Source of the DNA: Clostridiales bacterium
GTDB lineage: Bacteria; Bacillota; Clostridia; Christensenellales; Aristaeellaceae
Assembly (NCBI GenBank): GCA_017569285.1
Contig: CP069419.1
Coordinates: forward strand, 372,001 to 436,000
Direction: 5' to 3'
DNA: 64,000 nucleotides
Shown: one piece after another, positions 8,596-18,506 of the stretch
Layout: every line of letters begins with the position of its first letter
How positions within the stretch are numbered: the stretch's first letter is position 1
Made by a program: the position numbers and the translations under genes
Notes under the pieces: model-generated
Database searches by the model: none
Told to the model about the DNA's origin: nothing
The model's input: only the letters and a program-made list of their open reading frames with translations

Positions 8596-8703
8596 CCCTT
8601 CCGGAGCCGGTTGATTTCTCCGTGGAAAGCAGGATTTCCGGCCTTGATGTTGTATTATATTTTCGTACAAGCAGTATGACCGGATGAAAAGGAGTGCGCG
8701 TGT

Positions 8704-9708
8704 ATGAACGTTCGGGAACGGCTGGAACAGCAGGAATACCTGCTGCTGGCACCATGGGCTTCCCATGCGGCGGAATCCAGGGGGCGCTCCGTTCCGGATG
8801 ATCCGTGTGACCTTCGGACGGTTTTCCAGCGGGACCGGGACCGGATCATTCACTGCAAATCCTTCCGGCGTCTGAAATTCAAAACCCAGGTTTTCCTCTC
8901 ACCGGAGGGGGATCATTACAGAACGCGCCTGACCCATACGCTGGAAGTGGCGCAGGTAGCCCGGACCATCGCACGGTCACTCCGCCTGAATGAAGACCTG
9001 GCTGAAGCGATTGCCCTGGGACATGATCTGGGTCATACCCCGTATGGGCATATCGGGGAACGGACCCTTGATTCACTGCTGCCGGAGGGATTCCGCCACA
9101 ATGAGCAGAGCCTGCGTGTGGTGGAGCGTCTCGAAAATGACGGCAACGGCCTGAACCTGACCTGGGAGGTCCGGAACGGAATCCTGACCCATTCCGGCGC
9201 CCAGTATCCTGAAACCCCGGAAGGTGAATGTGTCCGCCGTGCGGACCGGATTGCCTATCTGAATCATGACCTGGACGACGCGCTCCGCAGCGGCCTCATC
9301 CGTCTTTCCGATGTTCCGCCCGACTGCCTTAAGGTCCTTGGGCAGACTCACCGGGAACGGATCAATACCATGATTACAGATATTGTCGCTGCCAGTGAAG
9401 GGCAGCCCCATCTCTCCATGTCACTGGTTGTCCAGGAAGCCATGGACGGGCTTCGGGAGTTTATGTTCCAGCGGGTTTACCGGAATCCGTGGCGTGATCC
9501 GGAGGAAATCCGTTGTGATTATGTCCTGCGCCACCTGTTTGAATACTACTGCGCCCATCCGGGTGAGATGCCGGAAGAATTTGTCATGATCGGCTACCAG
9601 GATGGAATTGAACGCAGCGTATGCGATTATCTTTCCTGCATGACCGACCGTTATGCCACCCGGAAATTTACGGCATTGTTCGCTCCTTCATCCTTTCCCG
9701 CCTTCTGA
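8704..9708 (+). CDS. dgt: dGTPase-like HD-domain triphosphohydrolase
   Basis: 334 aa. An HD-superfamily hydrolase expected to cleave dGTP (or other dNTPs) to deoxynucleoside and triphosphate. The metal-binding histidine H77 is in TRLTHTLEVAQ, the HD pair is H107-D108 in ALGHDLGHTPYGH, and a later acidic metal ligand lies in YLNHDLDDAL. It is shorter than E. coli Dgt and matches the Firmicutes/Thermus short form. The ATG follows AAGGAGTGCGCGTGT. It is the first gene of the dgt-dnaG-rpoD run, a common clostridial arrangement linking nucleotide pools to replication. No clear consensus promoter was found in the 110 bases upstream. Confidence 0.9.
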   Translation: MNVRERLEQQEYLLLAPWASHAAESRGRSVPDDPCDLRTVFQRDRDRIIHCKSFRRLKFKTQVFLSPEGDHYRTRLTHTLEVAQVARTIARSLRLNEDLAEAIALGHDLGHTPYGHIGERTLDSLLPEGFRHNEQSLRVVERLENDGNGLNLTWEVRNGILTHSGAQYPETPEGECVRRADRIAYLNHDLDDALRSGLIRLSDVPPDCLKVLGQTHRERINTMITDIVAASEGQPHLSMSLVVQEAMDGLREFMFQRVYRNPWRDPEEIRCDYVLRHLFEYYCAHPGEMPEEFVMIGYQDGIERSVCDYLSCMTDRYATRKFTALFAPSSFPAF

Positions 9709-9734
9709 TTTTTTGGACGAGGTGATATTGATTC

Positions 9735-11510
9735 ATGGCATCCCGCTATCCTGCCGCATGGCTGGATGAGCTTCGTTCCCGCTCGGATATCGTCCAGGTC
9801 GTGTCCGGCTATGTGGGGCTGAAGAAATCCGGCCGCAAGTATTGGGGCCTGTGCCCGTTCCACGGAGAGAAAACCGCTTCCTTTTCCGTGGATGCAGAGC
9901 ACCAGCTCTATTATTGTTTTGGCTGCAAAGCGGGCGGCAATGTAATCAACTTTATCATGGAGATTGAGCGGTGCAGCTTCCACGACGCTGTGGAACTGCT
10001 GGCGGAACGCGCGCATATCCCGATGCCGGAAATGGAAGACGATCCGGAATATGAGCTCCGCCGTTCCCGCCGGCTCCGGCTGCTGGATGCCAACCGCCGT
10101 GCCGCGCAGTTCTATCACGAGATGCTTTTTAAACCGGAGGGTGCAGCCGCCCTGGCTTACCTGCGCAGGCGCGGACTGTCCGACGGAGTCATCCGGAAAT
10201 TCGGCCTGGGCGCCGCTCCGGACCAGTGGTCTGCGCTGACGGATAAACTGACTTCTGACGGGTTTACAGCCGAAGAGCTGGTTACTGCAGGCCTGGCTGT
10301 TGCCGGAAAGAATAAAAACGCCGCCGGTGAGACCCGGTATTTTGACATGTTCCGGAACCGGGCCATCTTCCCGATCATTGACATGTACAAAAATGTGATT
10401 GCCTTCGGCGGCCGCTCGCTTGGAAAGCAGGAGCCCAAATACCTGAACACATCCGATACGCCTGTCTTCAACAAGCGCAAGGGCGTTTATGCCGCCAACC
10501 TGCTGCGCCAGCAGCGGCATCTGGACCATGTGATCCTGGTGGAAGGCTATATGGATGTAGTCAGCCTGAATCAGTTCGGCGTTGAAGGGGTATGCGCTAC
10601 GCTGGGGACCGCGTTGACTGCAGAACAGGCCCGTCTGCTGCGGCGCTTTGCTCCGGCAGTCTATCTGGGATACGATGGGGACTCTGCCGGCCAGCATGCC
10701 ATCCTGCGCGGACTTGAAATCATGGAGCAGGAAGGGATTCCGGTCCGCGTACTGGATTTTCCGGACGGGCTGGATCCGGATGAATTCATTCGCCGGGACG
10801 GCCTGGAAGGTTTCAGGAATCTTCCCGCCATCTCCCCCGCTGTCTACCGCCTGCGCCGCCTGAAGGAACAGCATGACCTGTCCACCCGGGACGGAAAAAT
10901 CGGTTATTCCCGCGCGGCTGCTGAAATCATTCGTCCCCTGGATCCTGTGGAACGTGAAACCTGCCTGCGGGACCTGGTGGTGGAAACCGGTTTTTCCCGG
11001 GAAATCCTGCTTGAGCAGATGGAACTCCATGCCGGAAAGGAAAATCCTGTCCGGGAACCCGGTGTTCCGAAAAAGCCGGTTTCAGTGCAGCGGCCCGGTG
11101 AAAGCGCCGCCCCGCCTGATACAAGCGCCCAGGAAACGCTGCTGAGTCTTCTTGCAACCGGCCAAATTCCGAAAGATATGATCAGTGAAAAGGATTTTGA
11201 CGATGATGAGTTGAAATCTATATATGCCGGCCTGATATCGGGGAAATCCCCGGCTGCGCTGGTCGATACCGCTCCGGATGACGAAACCCATTCCCGCTAT
11301 GTGAGAATTCTCCTTTCTCCCATTGCAGACAGTACGGATCAGCTGATCTCCATGGCCAACCAGTGCCTGGCCAGAATCCGGAAATCCGCGCTGCAAAAGA
11401 GATATGACACCCTGATGAGTCAGATCGGCGCTTTGCCTCCCGATGATTCATCCGTTCCTGCCCTCCTGAAGGAGGCGCAGGATGTTCAGGCAAAGCTCAG
11501 GCTTCTCTGA
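9735..11510 (+). CDS. dnaG: DNA primase DnaG
   Basis: 591 aa. Synthesises RNA primers at the replication fork. The N-terminal CHC2 zinc finger shows C40, H43, C61 and C64 (CPFHGEKT and [11 protein letters not shown]). The RNA polymerase domain contains RNRAIFPI and [15 protein letters not shown]. The TOPRIM acidic residues appear in VEGYMD (269-274) and YDGDSAG. The C-terminal region after about 440 would bind the replicative helicase. The ATG at 9735 follows GAGGTGATATTGATTC. It forms the macromolecular-synthesis operon with rpoD downstream. Confidence 0.96.
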   Translation: MASRYPAAWLDELRSRSDIVQVVSGYVGLKKSGRKYWGLCPFHGEKTASFSVDAEHQLYYCFGCKAGGNVINFIMEIERCSFHDAVELLAERAHIPMPEMEDDPEYELRRSRRLRLLDANRRAAQFYHEMLFKPEGAAALAYLRRRGLSDGVIRKFGLGAAPDQWSALTDKLTSDGFTAEELVTAGLAVAGKNKNAAGETRYFDMFRNRAIFPIIDMYKNVIAFGGRSLGKQEPKYLNTSDTPVFNKRKGVYAANLLRQQRHLDHVILVEGYMDVVSLNQFGVEGVCATLGTALTAEQARLLRRFAPAVYLGYDGDSAGQHAILRGLEIMEQEGIPVRVLDFPDGLDPDEFIRRDGLEGFRNLPAISPAVYRLRRLKEQHDLSTRDGKIGYSRAAAEIIRPLDPVERETCLRDLVVETGFSREILLEQMELHAGKENPVREPGVPKKPVSVQRPGESAAPPDTSAQETLLSLLATGQIPKDMISEKDFDDDELKSIYAGLISGKSPAALVDTAPDDETHSRYVRILLSPIADSTDQLISMANQCLARIRKSALQKRYDTLMSQIGALPPDDSSVPALLKEAQDVQAKLRLL

Positions 11511-11559
11511 CCGTCCCAGTTATGATGCGGATCGTATGATTAAGAAGGAGAGGATTCCA

Positions 11560-12681
11560 TTGTCGCTTCTTTCACCCGAAAATAAACAGGAAAGGCTGAA
11601 CGAGCTCTACGAATACGGCAAGTCCAAAGGTGCATTGACCTATAAGGAAATCATGGACCGCCTGATGGAGCTTGAAATGGATCCGGACCAGCTGGATCAC
11701 GTACTCGAAACGCTGGAAGCATACGGTGTTTCCGTGGTCAACGAGCTGCCGGAATCCGGAAATGCGTCTGACGCATCTGCTGATGCACAGTCAGCTGTCC
11801 TGGATGATTCTTCTGCCTCCGATGCGCTGGATCTTTCCGTTCCGGAAGGTATCAGCATTGATGACCCGGTCCGGATGTACCTGAAGGAAATCGGCAAGGT
11901 GCCGCTGCTGACCGCCGAAGAAGAAATTGAAATTGCCAAACGCCTGGAAGAAGGCGATGAGAGCGCAAAGCAGAAACTGGCGGAGGCAAACCTTCGTCTG
12001 GTGGTTTCCATTGCCAAGCGCTATGTCGGCCGCGGCATGCTCTTCCTCGACCTGATTCAGGAAGGCAACCTGGGCCTGATCAAAGCCGTTGAGAAGTTTG
12101 ATTACCGAAAGGGATTCAAATTTTCCACCTATGCCACCTGGTGGATCCGCCAGGCCATCACGCGCGCCATCGCTGACCAGGCCAGGACGATCCGTATACC
12201 GGTCCATATGGTCGAAACCATCAACAAGCTGATCCGGGTTTCCCGCCAGCTGCTGCAGGAATACGGCCGGGAGCCTACCCCGGAGGAAATAGCCAAGGAA
12301 ATGGGCATTTCTGAGGCAAAAGTCCGTGAAATCATCAAAATTGCTCAGGAGCCGGTGTCCCTTGAAACCCCGATCGGTGAAGAGGAAGATTCCCATCTGG
12401 GTGACTTTATTCCCGATGATGATGCTCCTGCCCCGGCCGAAGCCGCTTCCTTCACCCTGATGAAGGAACAGCTGATGGATGTGCTGGATACCCTGACCCC
12501 CCGCGAGGAAAAGGTACTCCGCCTGCGTTTCGGACTGGACGACGGCCATCAGCGGACACTGGAAGAAGTCGGAAAGGAATTCAATGTTACCCGCGAGCGC
12601 ATCCGCCAGATTGAGGCCAAAGCGCTGCGCAAACTGCGTCATCCTTCCCGCAGCAAAAAGCTCCGGGATTATCTGGACTGA
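11560..12681 (+). CDS. rpoD: Primary RNA polymerase sigma factor (SigA/RpoD)
   Basis: 373 aa from a TTG start at 11560-11562, chosen because AAGGAGAGG lies 6 bases upstream and the length fits SigA of Firmicutes; longer in-frame starts would overlap dnaG. Region 1.1 is short and acidic. Region 1.2 ([12 protein letters not shown]), regions 2.1-2.4 ([12 protein letters not shown], then [10 protein letters not shown]), region 3 and region 4 ([20 protein letters not shown]) follow in order, the last being the -35-binding helix-turn-helix. The stop overlaps the ATG of trmK by one base. Confidence 0.97.
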   Translation: MSLLSPENKQERLNELYEYGKSKGALTYKEIMDRLMELEMDPDQLDHVLETLEAYGVSVVNELPESGNASDASADAQSAVLDDSSASDALDLSVPEGISIDDPVRMYLKEIGKVPLLTAEEEIEIAKRLEEGDESAKQKLAEANLRLVVSIAKRYVGRGMLFLDLIQEGNLGLIKAVEKFDYRKGFKFSTYATWWIRQAITRAIADQARTIRIPVHMVETINKLIRVSRQLLQEYGREPTPEEIAKEMGISEAKVREIIKIAQEPVSLETPIGEEEDSHLGDFIPDDDAPAPAEAASFTLMKEQLMDVLDTLTPREEKVLRLRFGLDDGHQRTLEEVGKEFNVTRERIRQIEAKALRKLRHPSRSKKLRDYLD

Positions 12682-13394
12682 TGCGTATCCTTCATCCCGT
12701 TTCGCTGGACGCCCGCCTGTCACTGGTATACGATCTGGTTGACCCATGTGAGCTGGCTGCAGACATCGGAACGGATCACGCCCGACTGCCGGCCGCGCTG
12801 CTTCAGCGCGGCCGCTGTTGCCGTATGATCCTGACGGATATCAGTCCTGATGCGCTGGAAAACGCCCGGCGGGAAATCATTCACTGCGGTCTGTCCGAAC
12901 GGGCGGACCTGCGGCTTGGGGACGGCCTGTCCCCCATTTCGGAAAAATGTGATGTCATCTCCATTACCGGAATGGGCGGTCAGACCATCCGCTCCATCCT
13001 GCTTTCAGGACGGGACCGGCTGCAGAATGCTTCACTGATTGTTTCAGCCCATACAGACTGGCATCTGATTCGTCAGACCATCATGGAAATCGGCTACCAC
13101 CTGGACCGGGAAGAGCCGTGCTTTGCTTCCGGCCGGTATTACCTGGTGCTGCGCGCCCGTCCGGGGATTGCTCCCCTGTCCGGCCGGGAAATCCGTCTCG
13201 GGGGGCCGCTTTTTGATTCCCGCTCTCCGGTTCTTCCGCGGTTTCTGGATCGAAGACGGCAGATCCTTTCGGTCCGCCTTGCCGGAGTCCGCCGTGCGGC
13301 AGATCCGGATCCGGCTGAGATGCTCCAGCTTTCGTCCGATATTGCTTACCTGAATGAAATGATTGCCCGCTGCAGTCCGGAGGTGGAAAAATGA
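12681..13394 (+). CDS. trmK: tRNA (adenine(22)-N1)-methyltransferase TrmK
   Basis: 237 aa. Makes m1A22 in the D-arm of tRNA in Gram-positive bacteria. The SAM-binding motif I is AADIGTDHARLP (26-37), followed by LTDISPDAL, and the active-site loop is ISITGMGGQTI, the family signature. The coiled-coil-like C-terminal part (LDRRRQILSVRLAGVR) agrees with TrmK. Its ATG overlaps the rpoD stop (TGATG) and its stop overlaps the next start (ATGA), so it is coupled on both sides. rpoD-trmK-nif3-like is the B. subtilis sigA-trmK-yqfO order. Confidence 0.92.
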   Translation: MRILHPVSLDARLSLVYDLVDPCELAADIGTDHARLPAALLQRGRCCRMILTDISPDALENARREIIHCGLSERADLRLGDGLSPISEKCDVISITGMGGQTIRSILLSGRDRLQNASLIVSAHTDWHLIRQTIMEIGYHLDREEPCFASGRYYLVLRARPGIAPLSGREIRLGGPLFDSRSPVLPRFLDRRRQILSVRLAGVRRAADPDPAEMLQLSSDIAYLNEMIARCSPEVEK

Positions 13395-14161
13395 CCGTTC
13401 GGGATGTTCTGGCCCTGATTGATGCTGTTGCGCCTTTTGATTCCCAGGAGGAATGGGATAACTGCGGCCTGCTGGTCGGTTCTCCGTGTCAGGAAGTCAC
13501 CGGCATTCTCTTTGCCCTGGATGCAACCGGACCGGTCATTGATGAAGCTGTCCGCCTGGGTGCATCCCTGATCATCACGCACCATCCGCTGATGTTCTCA
13601 CCGGTCCGGCGGATTACGGATGAGGGTTATGAAGGCCGGCTGATCAGCCGCATGCTGGAAAACCGGCTGTCCCTGATTGCCGCCCATACCAACCTGGACC
13701 GTGCTGAGGACGGAATCAATGACGTACTTGCGGCGCTCTGCGGTCTTTCCGATGTCTCCGGGCACGACTTTTTCCGTACCGGTACCCTGGATTCACCCGT
13801 TTCCGCACAGGACTATGCGCATCGTCTGGAAGAAGCCCTGGCCACGGTTGTCCGGGTCTACGGTCCGGCCGGACAGATGATCAGCCGGGTGGGGCTTTGC
13901 TCCGGCGGCGGCGGTGACAGCTGGACCGATGCGTCCTCCTCCGGTTGTGATGCCTTTGTGACCGGGGAAATCCATCATCATGTTGCCCTGGCTGCGGTGG
14001 ACGCCGGTCTGATTGTTTTCGAATGCGGCCATTTTGCAACCGAAGAGCCGGGAATCCGTGCCCTGGCGCAAGCTTTACAAAACAGTATGAATACGGTAAA
14101 ATGTAATGTAGGGGTTTATATATCTGGAATCCCTGCTTATTCATTTCCCCAGCAGCCGTGA
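13391..14161 (+). CDS. Nif3-like dinuclear metal centre protein (YqfO family)
   Basis: 256 aa, close to the short form of the family, without the central PII-like insert of B. subtilis YqfO. Metal ligands are expected at H64-H65 (IITHHPLMF), the aspartate of NLDRAEDG, and the C-terminal EIHHH and ECGHFATEEPG. The family is often labelled GTP cyclohydrolase I type 2, but the reaction is not settled. It overlaps trmK by ATGA. The neighbouring coiled-coil zinc-ribbon gene is its usual clostridial partner. Confidence 0.9.
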   Translation: MTVRDVLALIDAVAPFDSQEEWDNCGLLVGSPCQEVTGILFALDATGPVIDEAVRLGASLIITHHPLMFSPVRRITDEGYEGRLISRMLENRLSLIAAHTNLDRAEDGINDVLAALCGLSDVSGHDFFRTGTLDSPVSAQDYAHRLEEALATVVRVYGPAGQMISRVGLCSGGGGDSWTDASSSGCDAFVTGEIHHHVALAAVDAGLIVFECGHFATEEPGIRALAQALQNSMNTVKCNVGVYISGIPAYSFPQQP

Positions 14162-14196
14162 CAGGCGGTGTTTTCCTGTCGGAAGGAGGCCCCTTT

Positions 14197-14898
14197 ATGG
14201 AACAGTTTGAAGCTCTTTGGCTCTTCCAGGCCGAAGACATGAAAGCGGATGCGATTGCCAGCGCAATCAAGCGCTCCCCGACCCGCCAGAAGCTCGAAAA
14301 AACGCGTGACCTGATTCTGGAGCGCCAGAAGCAGTATAAGCAGATTGAATCCGATACCGCCGCCATGGTGGACCGGAAAGATATCATTACCCAGGCACTG
14401 GATCATTCCCAGGCGCAGCTCAGCCAGCTCAGGGAGCGTTTTGAAAAAGAACCGCCGCAAACCGCGGAGAGCGTTCGTTCCATGATGGCTGAAGTTGGAA
14501 AATGCCGTGAAACCATCCGCCAGTACGAGCTGGAAATCAATCGGATTGTCAAGGAATCCGCAGCGAATGACAAGCTTCAGCGAAGCGTCCGCCTGGAAGC
14601 TGCAAACGCCAAGAAGCAGTTTGACCAGCTGAAGGCTGATTATGAAGAGGAGTCCAAAAGCAAAAAAACGGAGCTGGACGCCCAGCGGGCCAAAGCCAAG
14701 GAACTGGAGGAAAAGGTAGATGCCGGCCTGCTGGAGGAATACAATACCATCAAGCGCCGTATCTCCCCGCCTGTTGCCCGGCTGACCCACGGTCAGTGCT
14801 CCGGCTGCAACACTTCCCTTCCCTCCGCTATTCTCTCCCGGATCAAGGGAGGTGCCCTGGTGGAATGTGAAACCTGCGGCCGGATGATTATCCAGTAA
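14197..14898 (+). CDS. Coiled-coil protein with C-terminal C4 zinc ribbon (COG1579)
   Basis: 233 aa from the ATG at 14197, chosen because AAGGAGG stands 7 bases upstream; a GTG start 13 codons earlier overlaps the previous gene and lacks such a site. Residues about 15-180 are heptad-rich and strongly charged, predicting a long antiparallel coiled coil. The C-terminus has two CxxC pairs (CSGCNTSLP and CETCGR) that form a zinc ribbon. The family is implicated in nucleic-acid or protein contacts, but its role is unproven. It is the last gene of the dgt-dnaG-rpoD operon and is followed by a terminator. Confidence 0.88.
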   Translation: MEQFEALWLFQAEDMKADAIASAIKRSPTRQKLEKTRDLILERQKQYKQIESDTAAMVDRKDIITQALDHSQAQLSQLRERFEKEPPQTAESVRSMMAEVGKCRETIRQYELEINRIVKESAANDKLQRSVRLEAANAKKQFDQLKADYEEESKSKKTELDAQRAKAKELEEKVDAGLLEEYNTIKRRISPPVARLTHGQCSGCNTSLPSAILSRIKGGALVECETCGRMIIQ

Positions 14899-14907
14899 CA
14901 CTGCAGT

Positions 14908-14938
14908 AAAAAACCGTTCGTTCAGAACGGTTTTTTTT
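14908..14938. terminator. Bidirectional terminator between convergent genes
   Basis: AAACCGTTC (14911-14919), loop GTTCA, GAACGGTTT (14925-14933). It is flanked by an A run on the left and a T run on the right. It can therefore terminate the plus-strand dgt operon and, read in reverse, the leucine-rich-repeat gene that ends at 14951. Confidence 0.88.
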
Positions 14939-14950
14939 GTTGGGTTTTAT

Positions 14951-15745
14951 TCACATCCGGTCCGCATAGATCAGTTCCATTTCATCCGGGCATTCCTCAA
15001 ATGCGTTCGGCTCAATGGCAACATCTTCGGAGGGAACAGTGACCTTCCCCAATGCTGAACAGGTATGGAATGCATTGTCCCCGATGGTTTTCAGTCCGTT
15101 GCCGAATGTGATTTCACGCAGGGCAAAGCAACCGAGAAACGCCATGCTCCCGACCGTTTCCAGCGACTGGGGCACAATAATCTCATCCAGCATGGAGCAT
15201 CCGCCGAAGCACTGGTCCCCGATTCCGGTAACACCTTCCGGGAGGCAGATGGACTGCAGGCTGCTGCACTTGAAGAAGGCCTGCTTTCCGATCATTCTTA
15301 CCCCTTCAGGAATCACTACCGTTTCGATAAATGTATTGTTGGCAAATGTATGATCCCCGATTTCCACCACCGGCAGTCCGCCCAGCCTGGAAGGAATCTC
15401 CAGCTCTGTTCCCTCTCCCCTGTACAGGGCAGTAACGCATGATGTCTGATCCTCGGAAACAAAGTATCCGTATTCACCGTCAAACAGGAGGTCCGGATTC
15501 ATGTATCCGGAGGAAGCGTTCATGTTTTCCGTCCTGCGGCCATGTTCCTGTGCGGCGCGGAATTCCGTCTCTTCATCAAACAGTTCTTCCTCGGCGTCGA
15601 ATATTTCTTCCCCATCGAATTCAAACAGCACGGTATCCTGGTCATCTTCGAAGTCCATGTATTCATCTGCCAGTGTAGCGGCCGGCCTGCCGGCAGCAAA
15701 AAGAAGAATCAGCGATAGAACAAACGCTGCAATCGCTTTTTTCAT
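14951..15745 (-). CDS. Secreted BspA-type leucine-rich-repeat protein
   Basis: 264 aa. The signal peptide spans residues 1-26 (KK then a hydrophobic core, cleavage near TLA-D). A strongly acidic stretch follows (DEEEL-type sequence to about residue 62). From about residue 110 there are at least five 23-residue LRR_5 repeats with the pattern IPEGVxxIGxxAFxxCSSL. Such repeats in gut bacteria mediate adhesion or protein contacts. No sortase signal or other wall-binding module is visible, so it is probably released. The ATG follows AAGGAGGAAAATGC. Promoter at 15788-15816; a bidirectional terminator lies downstream. Confidence 0.85.
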   Translation of the reverse strand: MKKAIAAFVLSLILLFAAGRPAATLADEYMDFEDDQDTVLFEFDGEEIFDAEEELFDEETEFRAAQEHGRRTENMNASSGYMNPDLLFDGEYGYFVSEDQTSCVTALYRGEGTELEIPSRLGGLPVVEIGDHTFANNTFIETVVIPEGVRMIGKQAFFKCSSLQSICLPEGVTGIGDQCFGGCSMLDEIIVPQSLETVGSMAFLGCFALREITFGNGLKTIGDNAFHTCSALGKVTVPSEDVAIEPNAFEECPDEMELIYADRM

Positions 15746-15787
15746 CGCATTTTCCTCCTTTTTGCCATGTTTTCATTCTATCAGATA

Positions 15788-15816
15788 ATTATAAAATAGC
15801 CGGTTCAAAAAATCAA
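15788..15816 (-). promoter_or_regulatory. Sigma-A promoter of the leucine-rich-repeat gene
   Basis: Minus strand -35 TTGATT (15816-15811), 17-base spacer, perfect -10 TATAAT (15793-15788), about 40 bases upstream of the start codon. Confidence 0.72.
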
Positions 15817-15885
15817 CATCGCAGCAGAAGACCATCCCGCACCATTCTGCCCGGTCGTTTCTGCTTAATCCTTTATGTTTCTCCG

Positions 15886-15914
15886 TTGACTGATTGCGAT
15901 CGTTGTGATATTAT
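15886..15914 (+). promoter_or_regulatory. Sigma-A promoter of the LacI-malQ-glgP operon
   Basis: -35 TTGACT (15886-15891), 17-base spacer, -10 TATTAT (15909-15914). Transcription should begin near 15921, inside the operator-like repeat described next. Confidence 0.78.
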
Positions 15915-15920
15915 ATGGCT

Positions 15921-15949
15921 GAAAACGTTACCGTTATCGTTTCCGTAAC
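15921..15949 (+). promoter_or_regulatory. Operator-like inverted repeats at the LacI-family promoter
   Basis: Two nested inverted repeats overlap the expected start of transcription: GAAAACG (15921-15927) against CGTTTCC (15938-15944), and GTTAC (15926-15930) against GTAAC (15944-15948). The ACG/CGT-centred layout is typical of LacI-family operators. The position suggests autorepression of the operon, relieved by a maltodextrin-derived ligand; this is inference. Confidence 0.5.
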
Positions 15950-15973
15950 CAATTCCAAATACGGAGGTCCAGA

Positions 15974-16999
15974 ATGAAAGTCTATACGATTCGGGATATC
16001 GCCCGTTTGGCCGGCGTTTCTGTAACGACGGTCAGCCGGGTACTGAACCATCGTCCGGATGTCAATCCGGAAACCCGCATCCGTGTTGAAAAAATCATTC
16101 AGGAAAACCATTTTGTCGGGAATACCAACGCACGCGGCCTGAAGCAGAATAACGAGGTCATTGCCGTTGTGGTCCGCGGCCGTTCCAATCCCTTCCTGAG
16201 CAACCTGGCGGAAGCGATTCTGAACCGTGCTTCCTCGTTGGATGACATCTTCATCACCGAGTATATCGATGAAAAGGATGATGAGTTCCAGACAGCGCTT
16301 CGGCTGTCCTTCCAGAATGCCGTCAAGGGGATCATCTTTGTCGGAAGCCTGATCGACGAGCGGGTCAGTACGATCCGCGATCTGGATATTCCTGTCGTTT
16401 TCACGACTGTAAATGCGAAATCCGCCGATCTGCCGCGGGCTTCTTCCGTTGCAATTGACGACCGGGCAATGGGATATCAGGTTGCCGCCGAACTGCTTTC
16501 TCTGGGGCACCGGCGCGTGGCGGTCTTCGGATCCGATCCTGTTGCGGGCGACTCTCTTGCCATGCGATTCCAGGGCTTCTGTGACGCGTTCACGGATCAG
16601 GGTCTCACCTATCGCCAGGAAGATTACTGCGAAACCCGTTTCTCCTATGAAGCCGGATACCAGGCAGCCCGCACTTTCTTCTCGGAGCATCCGGATGTAA
16701 CCGCGCTCTTTTCCATGAGTGATACGGTTGCGGTCGGTGCTATGCGGGCCCTGAAGGATCTGGGCCTTTCCGTCCCGGAGGATATCAGCGTGATCGGTTT
16801 CGACGGAATCGATATCAGCCGTTACACTGTCCCCCGGCTGACCACACTGGAGCAGCCGGTCAATGAGATTGCTATGCGCAGCGTCGATTTGCTGCTGGAT
16901 ATGATCGAATCCAATGCCGAACCGCGTCATATCCTGGTGGAGGGCATTTATCACCGTCGGGAATCCGTTGCTCCCCCGTCGTCTGTTTCACGGACCTGA
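15974..16999 (+). CDS. LacI-family transcriptional regulator of glucan metabolism
   Basis: 341 aa. The N-terminal helix-turn-helix and hinge (TIRDIARLAGVSVTTVSRVL, residues 5-24) bind operator DNA. The rest is a periplasmic-binding-protein-like ligand domain with DRAMGYQVAAELLSLGHRRVA and a conserved C-terminal TTLEQPVNEIA. It is the first gene of an operon with malQ and glgP, so it probably senses maltose or a related oligosaccharide (inference from context). The ATG follows GGAGGTCCAGA. Operator-like repeats overlap its promoter. Confidence 0.9.
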   Translation: MKVYTIRDIARLAGVSVTTVSRVLNHRPDVNPETRIRVEKIIQENHFVGNTNARGLKQNNEVIAVVVRGRSNPFLSNLAEAILNRASSLDDIFITEYIDEKDDEFQTALRLSFQNAVKGIIFVGSLIDERVSTIRDLDIPVVFTTVNAKSADLPRASSVAIDDRAMGYQVAAELLSLGHRRVAVFGSDPVAGDSLAMRFQGFCDAFTDQGLTYRQEDYCETRFSYEAGYQAARTFFSEHPDVTALFSMSDTVAVGAMRALKDLGLSVPEDISVIGFDGIDISRYTVPRLTTLEQPVNEIAMRSVDLLLDMIESNAEPRHILVEGIYHRRESVAPPSSVSRT

Positions 17000-17024
17000 C
17001 TACCGAAAAAGGAGTATGATCCCT

Positions 17025-18497
17025 ATGCGTACAAGCGGTATCCTGCTGCATATCTCCTCGCTTCCTTCCCCGGGCGGTATCGGTTCACTCGGCCGGGAAG
17101 CATACGCGTTTGCGGACTTCCTGCACGCCTCCGGCCTGAGGATCTGGCAGGTCCTTCCGATCGGTCCGGTCGGATACGGTGAAAGCCCGTATCAGTCTTC
17201 CTCTGTCTTTGCCGGTAATCCCCTGCTGATCTCCTGCAGGTCGCTGCGGGAAGAAGGCCTGCTGGATTATGAGGATGCGGAAGAGTTCACGCCGGATAAT
17301 CCCGAGGTTGTGGATTATGACGCAGTCCGTCAAAACAAGGATATGCTTCTCCGCCGCTGTTTTGCCCAGTCACGGGAACATCTTTCAGACTCTGTGGAGC
17401 AGTTCCGTCGGGACAATCCCTGGGTCAGCGATTTCGCGCTTTTCACTGCACTGAAAACACATTTCTCCGGCCTGATGTACACCGCCTGGCCGGATGAAGA
17501 TATCCGCCGCAGGAAGCCGGAAGCCGTCCGGAAATATACGGAGATGCTCCGTTCCGAAATTGACTTCCATATTTTCTGCCAGTATCTTTTCCGCACGCAG
17601 TGGATGGCTCTGAAGCGCTACTGCAATGAGCGCTCCATTATGCTTTTCGGAGATATGCCGATCTATGTGGCCGAAGATTCTGCCGACACATGGACGCATC
17701 CCGAGATTTTCCAGCTGGACCGGAATCTGATCCCGAAAAAGGTAGCCGGTGTACCGCCGGATTACTTCTCTGCGGACGGTCAGCTATGGGGAAATCCGCT
17801 GTATCGCTGGCATCGTCTGCGGCGCCGCGGATATGACTGGTGGGTAGACCGGATGCGGGGAATGGCTTCGTTGTTCGATATCATCCGGATCGACCATTTT
17901 ATCGGTTTCGCAAATTATTACTCCGTGAAACACGGCATGCCGAATGCCCGCAGCGGCAAGTGGATTGTCGGTCCTGGAAAAAAACTGTTCCAGGTGCTGA
18001 ACCGGGAACTGCCCGGCATCCGGATCGTTGCGGAAGACCTCGGCTGTGTGAATGACCGGGTTCAGAAGCTGCTCGACTGGTGCGGCTATCCCGGAATGAA
18101 AGTGCTGACATTCGGTTTTGATTCCGATGAGAGCAATCCCCATTTTATTGACCACTATACTGCCAACACGGTTGCATATACCGGCACCCATGACAATGAC
18201 ACCGTACGCGGATGGGCGGATAAAGCATCACCTGAAGCATTGGCCTTTGCCGGGAAAAAGCTTGGCTTCTCCACTCCGGAGGAAGCTCCGGAAGCTTTCA
18301 TCCGTGCGCTGTTTGAATCTCCCTGCGACACGGTGATTGTTCCGATGCAGGATGTCCTCGGTCTCGACGGAAGCTCAAGAATGAACTTTCCCGGAACGAC
18401 CGGCGGCAACTGGAAATGGCGTATGAAACCGGATGCGCTTTCTCCGGAGCTTTCTCTCCGGTACTATACACTGAATCGTCAGACAAACAGGAGGTAA
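17025..18497 (+). CDS. malQ: 4-alpha-glucanotransferase (amylomaltase) MalQ
   Basis: 490 aa, GH77. Transfers alpha-1,4-glucan segments between maltodextrins, releasing glucose. The N-terminal GILLHISSLPSPGGIG opening and the catalytic residues fit: nucleophile D290 in RIDHFIGF, acid/base E337 in AEDLG and transition-state stabiliser D390 in THDND. Start is the ATG at 17025, 10 bases after AAAGGAG; an ATG at 17016 sits too close to that site. It lies 25 bases after the LacI-family gene and 9 before glgP, and works with the phosphorylase in maltodextrin breakdown. Confidence 0.95.
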   Translation: MRTSGILLHISSLPSPGGIGSLGREAYAFADFLHASGLRIWQVLPIGPVGYGESPYQSSSVFAGNPLLISCRSLREEGLLDYEDAEEFTPDNPEVVDYDAVRQNKDMLLRRCFAQSREHLSDSVEQFRRDNPWVSDFALFTALKTHFSGLMYTAWPDEDIRRRKPEAVRKYTEMLRSEIDFHIFCQYLFRTQWMALKRYCNERSIMLFGDMPIYVAEDSADTWTHPEIFQLDRNLIPKKVAGVPPDYFSADGQLWGNPLYRWHRLRRRGYDWWVDRMRGMASLFDIIRIDHFIGFANYYSVKHGMPNARSGKWIVGPGKKLFQVLNRELPGIRIVAEDLGCVNDRVQKLLDWCGYPGMKVLTFGFDSDESNPHFIDHYTANTVAYTGTHDNDTVRGWADKASPEALAFAGKKLGFSTPEEAPEAFIRALFESPCDTVIVPMQDVLGLDGSSRMNFPGTTGGNWKWRMKPDALSPELSLRYYTLNRQTNRR

Positions 18498-18506
18498 AAC
18501 CTGATC

